Below are positions 5,865 through 6,200 of a DNA stretch of 6,200 nucleotides, in pieces. The notes under the pieces were generated by a model that had not been told where the DNA came from, did no database searches, and worked only from the letters and a program-made list of their open reading frames with translations. The stretch is from Clostridium sp. (GTDB lineage Bacteria; Bacillota; Clostridia; Lachnospirales; Lachnospiraceae). The stretch is taken from the NCBI GenBank assembly GCA_004554205.1, contig SFNH01000108.1:1-6200 (forward strand). Direction: 5' to 3'. Each line of letters starts with the position of its first letter. Positions within the stretch are counted from its first letter, which is position 1. A program made the position numbers and the translations under genes.

Positions 5865-5937
5865 GGGGACATAGCTCAGCTGGGAGAGCGTTGCGTTCGC
5901 AACGCAAAGGTCGCGGGTTCGAATCCCGTTGTCTCCA
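5865..5937 (+). tRNA. tRNA-Ala, anticodon CGC
   Basis: A 73-base cloverleaf. The acceptor GGGGACA pairs with TGTCTCC and includes the G3-U70 wobble pair (5867 with 5934), the known identity signal for alanyl-tRNA synthetase. The anticodon stem TTGCG/CGCAA holds the loop TTCGCAA with CGC at 5898-5900. The discriminator is A and CCA is not encoded. It reads the GCG codon. Its D arm and acceptor 3' strand are the same as in the neighbouring tRNA-Val. Confidence 0.97.
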
Positions 5938-5939
5938 TG

Positions 5940-5980
5940 AAAACTGCCGCCGCTCGATTTACGGGCGGCGGCAGTTTTTT
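5940..5980 (+). terminator. Intrinsic terminator of the tRNA-Val/tRNA-Ala unit
   Basis: A GC-rich 11-bp stem (ACTGCCGCCGC at 5943-5953 with GCGGCGGCAGT at 5965-5975) and an 11-base loop. It can be extended by A-T pairs on the outside and runs into six T residues. It starts three bases after the tRNA-Ala 3' end. Confidence 0.9.
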
Positions 5981-6002
5981 ATTACATAGGAAAGTTCGTC
6001 CT

Positions 6003-6074
6003 ATGAAACAAAAACGCTCCGCTGAGGATGCCCATTCCGCGCTTAGGAAACAGGCTGCTGACGCAGCCGCTTAA
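6003..6074 (+). CDS. Possible small ORF of 23 codons, start codon in a hairpin
   Basis: ATG at 6003 to TAA at 6074 encodes a 23-residue alanine- and lysine-rich peptide (begins MKQKRSAEDAHSALRK). AGGAAAG (5988-5994) could serve as ribosome binding site, though the 11-base gap from AGGA is long. CATAGGA (5985-5991) is the exact reverse complement of TCCTATG (5999-6005), so the binding site and start codon can pair with each other around a 7-base loop. A plus-strand terminator starts six bases after the stop. There is no promoter of its own, so it depends on read-through of the tRNA terminator. The peptide matches no family I know and it may well be non-coding. Confidence 0.25.
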   Translation: MKQKRSAEDAHSALRKQAADAAA

Positions 6075-6080
6075 GGCGCG

Positions 6081-6107
6081 AGAGTTACGCAAGCGGAACT
6101 CTTTTTT
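6081..6107 (+). terminator. Plus-strand intrinsic terminator between converging genes
   Basis: AGAGTT (6081-6086) pairs with AACTCT (6097-6102), with a possible two further C-G pairs inside, and the 3' arm runs into T residues to 6107. The minus strand lacks a matching T-tract, so it works only for plus-strand transcripts. Its T-tract overlaps the TAA stop (6108-6106) of the converging minus-strand gene. Confidence 0.65.
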
Positions 6108-6200
6108 ACTTTCTGTCCAGCTCCTCGTTTAATTCCTCCGTCCCCGCAGCCGCAAACCGCCCGCCATGGATCACCGGCAGCTTCCGCCCGTCCGCGCAGA
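6106..6200 (-). CDS. C-terminal end of an unidentified gene running off the right edge
   Basis: A minus-strand frame is open from the window edge to TAA at 6108-6106. It gives about 31 residues, including DGRKLPVIHGGRF and the charged tail TEELNEELDRK. The mix of a hydrophobic VIHGG stretch and an acidic tail, the GC-rich codons and the position opposite a plus-strand terminator all suit the end of a real gene. Too little is present to name a family, and no minus-strand terminator is visible just downstream. Confidence 0.5.
   Translation of the reverse strand, partial: CADGRKLPVIHGGRFAAAGTEELNEELDRK

Noticed and set aside
5795..6002. Plus-strand ORFs across the tRNA pair (AGSSPVVS, AQLGERCVRNAKVAGSNPVVS-like strings)
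   Set aside because: Typical translations of tRNA-Val and tRNA-Ala DNA, often misannotated. Only the downstream ATG at 6003 is kept, as a weak candidate.
6053..6068. Hairpin GGCTGC-TGAC-GCAGCC as a terminator
   Set aside because: No T-tract follows on either strand. It may matter only as part of the structured region around the small ORF.

Overview
The window looks like chromosomal DNA of a fairly GC-rich member of the Clostridia, most likely Lachnospiraceae-like. This rests on strong purine-rich Shine-Dalgarno sites, tRNA genes without an encoded CCA end, a YmaF-type histidine-motif protein, and an RlmD-type methyltransferase carrying a C-terminal module that I recognise from Firmicutes. 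The family assignment is inference; no 16S or other phylogenetic marker is present.

Positions 1-4370, minus strand: one compact operon of three genes in the order HAD phosphatase (4251-3433), three-domain M24B Xaa-Pro aminopeptidase (3440-1644) and RlmD/TrmA-family RNA uracil-5-methyltransferase (1619-192). A good sigma-A-type promoter (-35 at 4370-4365, -10 at 4347-4342) precedes it and an intrinsic terminator (178-150) follows it. The first two genes overlap by 8 bases and the last two are 24 bases apart, which favours translational coupling. The products are housekeeping: sugar-phosphate or cofactor dephosphorylation, proline-peptide turnover and rRNA/tRNA modification. No shared pathway is obvious. 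The last quarter of the methyltransferase gene and everything to its left are clearly more AT-rich than the rest, and the change falls at a protein domain boundary. The 3' end of this gene therefore looks acquired, and the left edge may border a mobile element.

Positions 4375-4922, plus strand: tRNA-Pro(GGG) is transcribed divergently from the operon, from its own extended -10 promoter. A short YmaF-like protein gene with no convincing start follows.

Positions 4923-5704, plus strand: a 196-residue protein built from two copies of a beta-rich repeat, of unknown function. It has a good ribosome binding site and a strong terminator.

Positions 5733-6200: a tRNA-Val(CAC)/tRNA-Ala(CGC) pair with its own promoter and terminator. 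After it come a possible 23-codon ORF whose start lies in a hairpin, a further plus-strand terminator, and the C-terminal end of a minus-strand gene that runs off the window. I see no CRISPR array, transposase, integrase or defence gene. Most of the window is ordinary; the points worth a second look are the methyltransferase tail, the two-repeat protein, the short YmaF-like gene and the small ORF near 6003.
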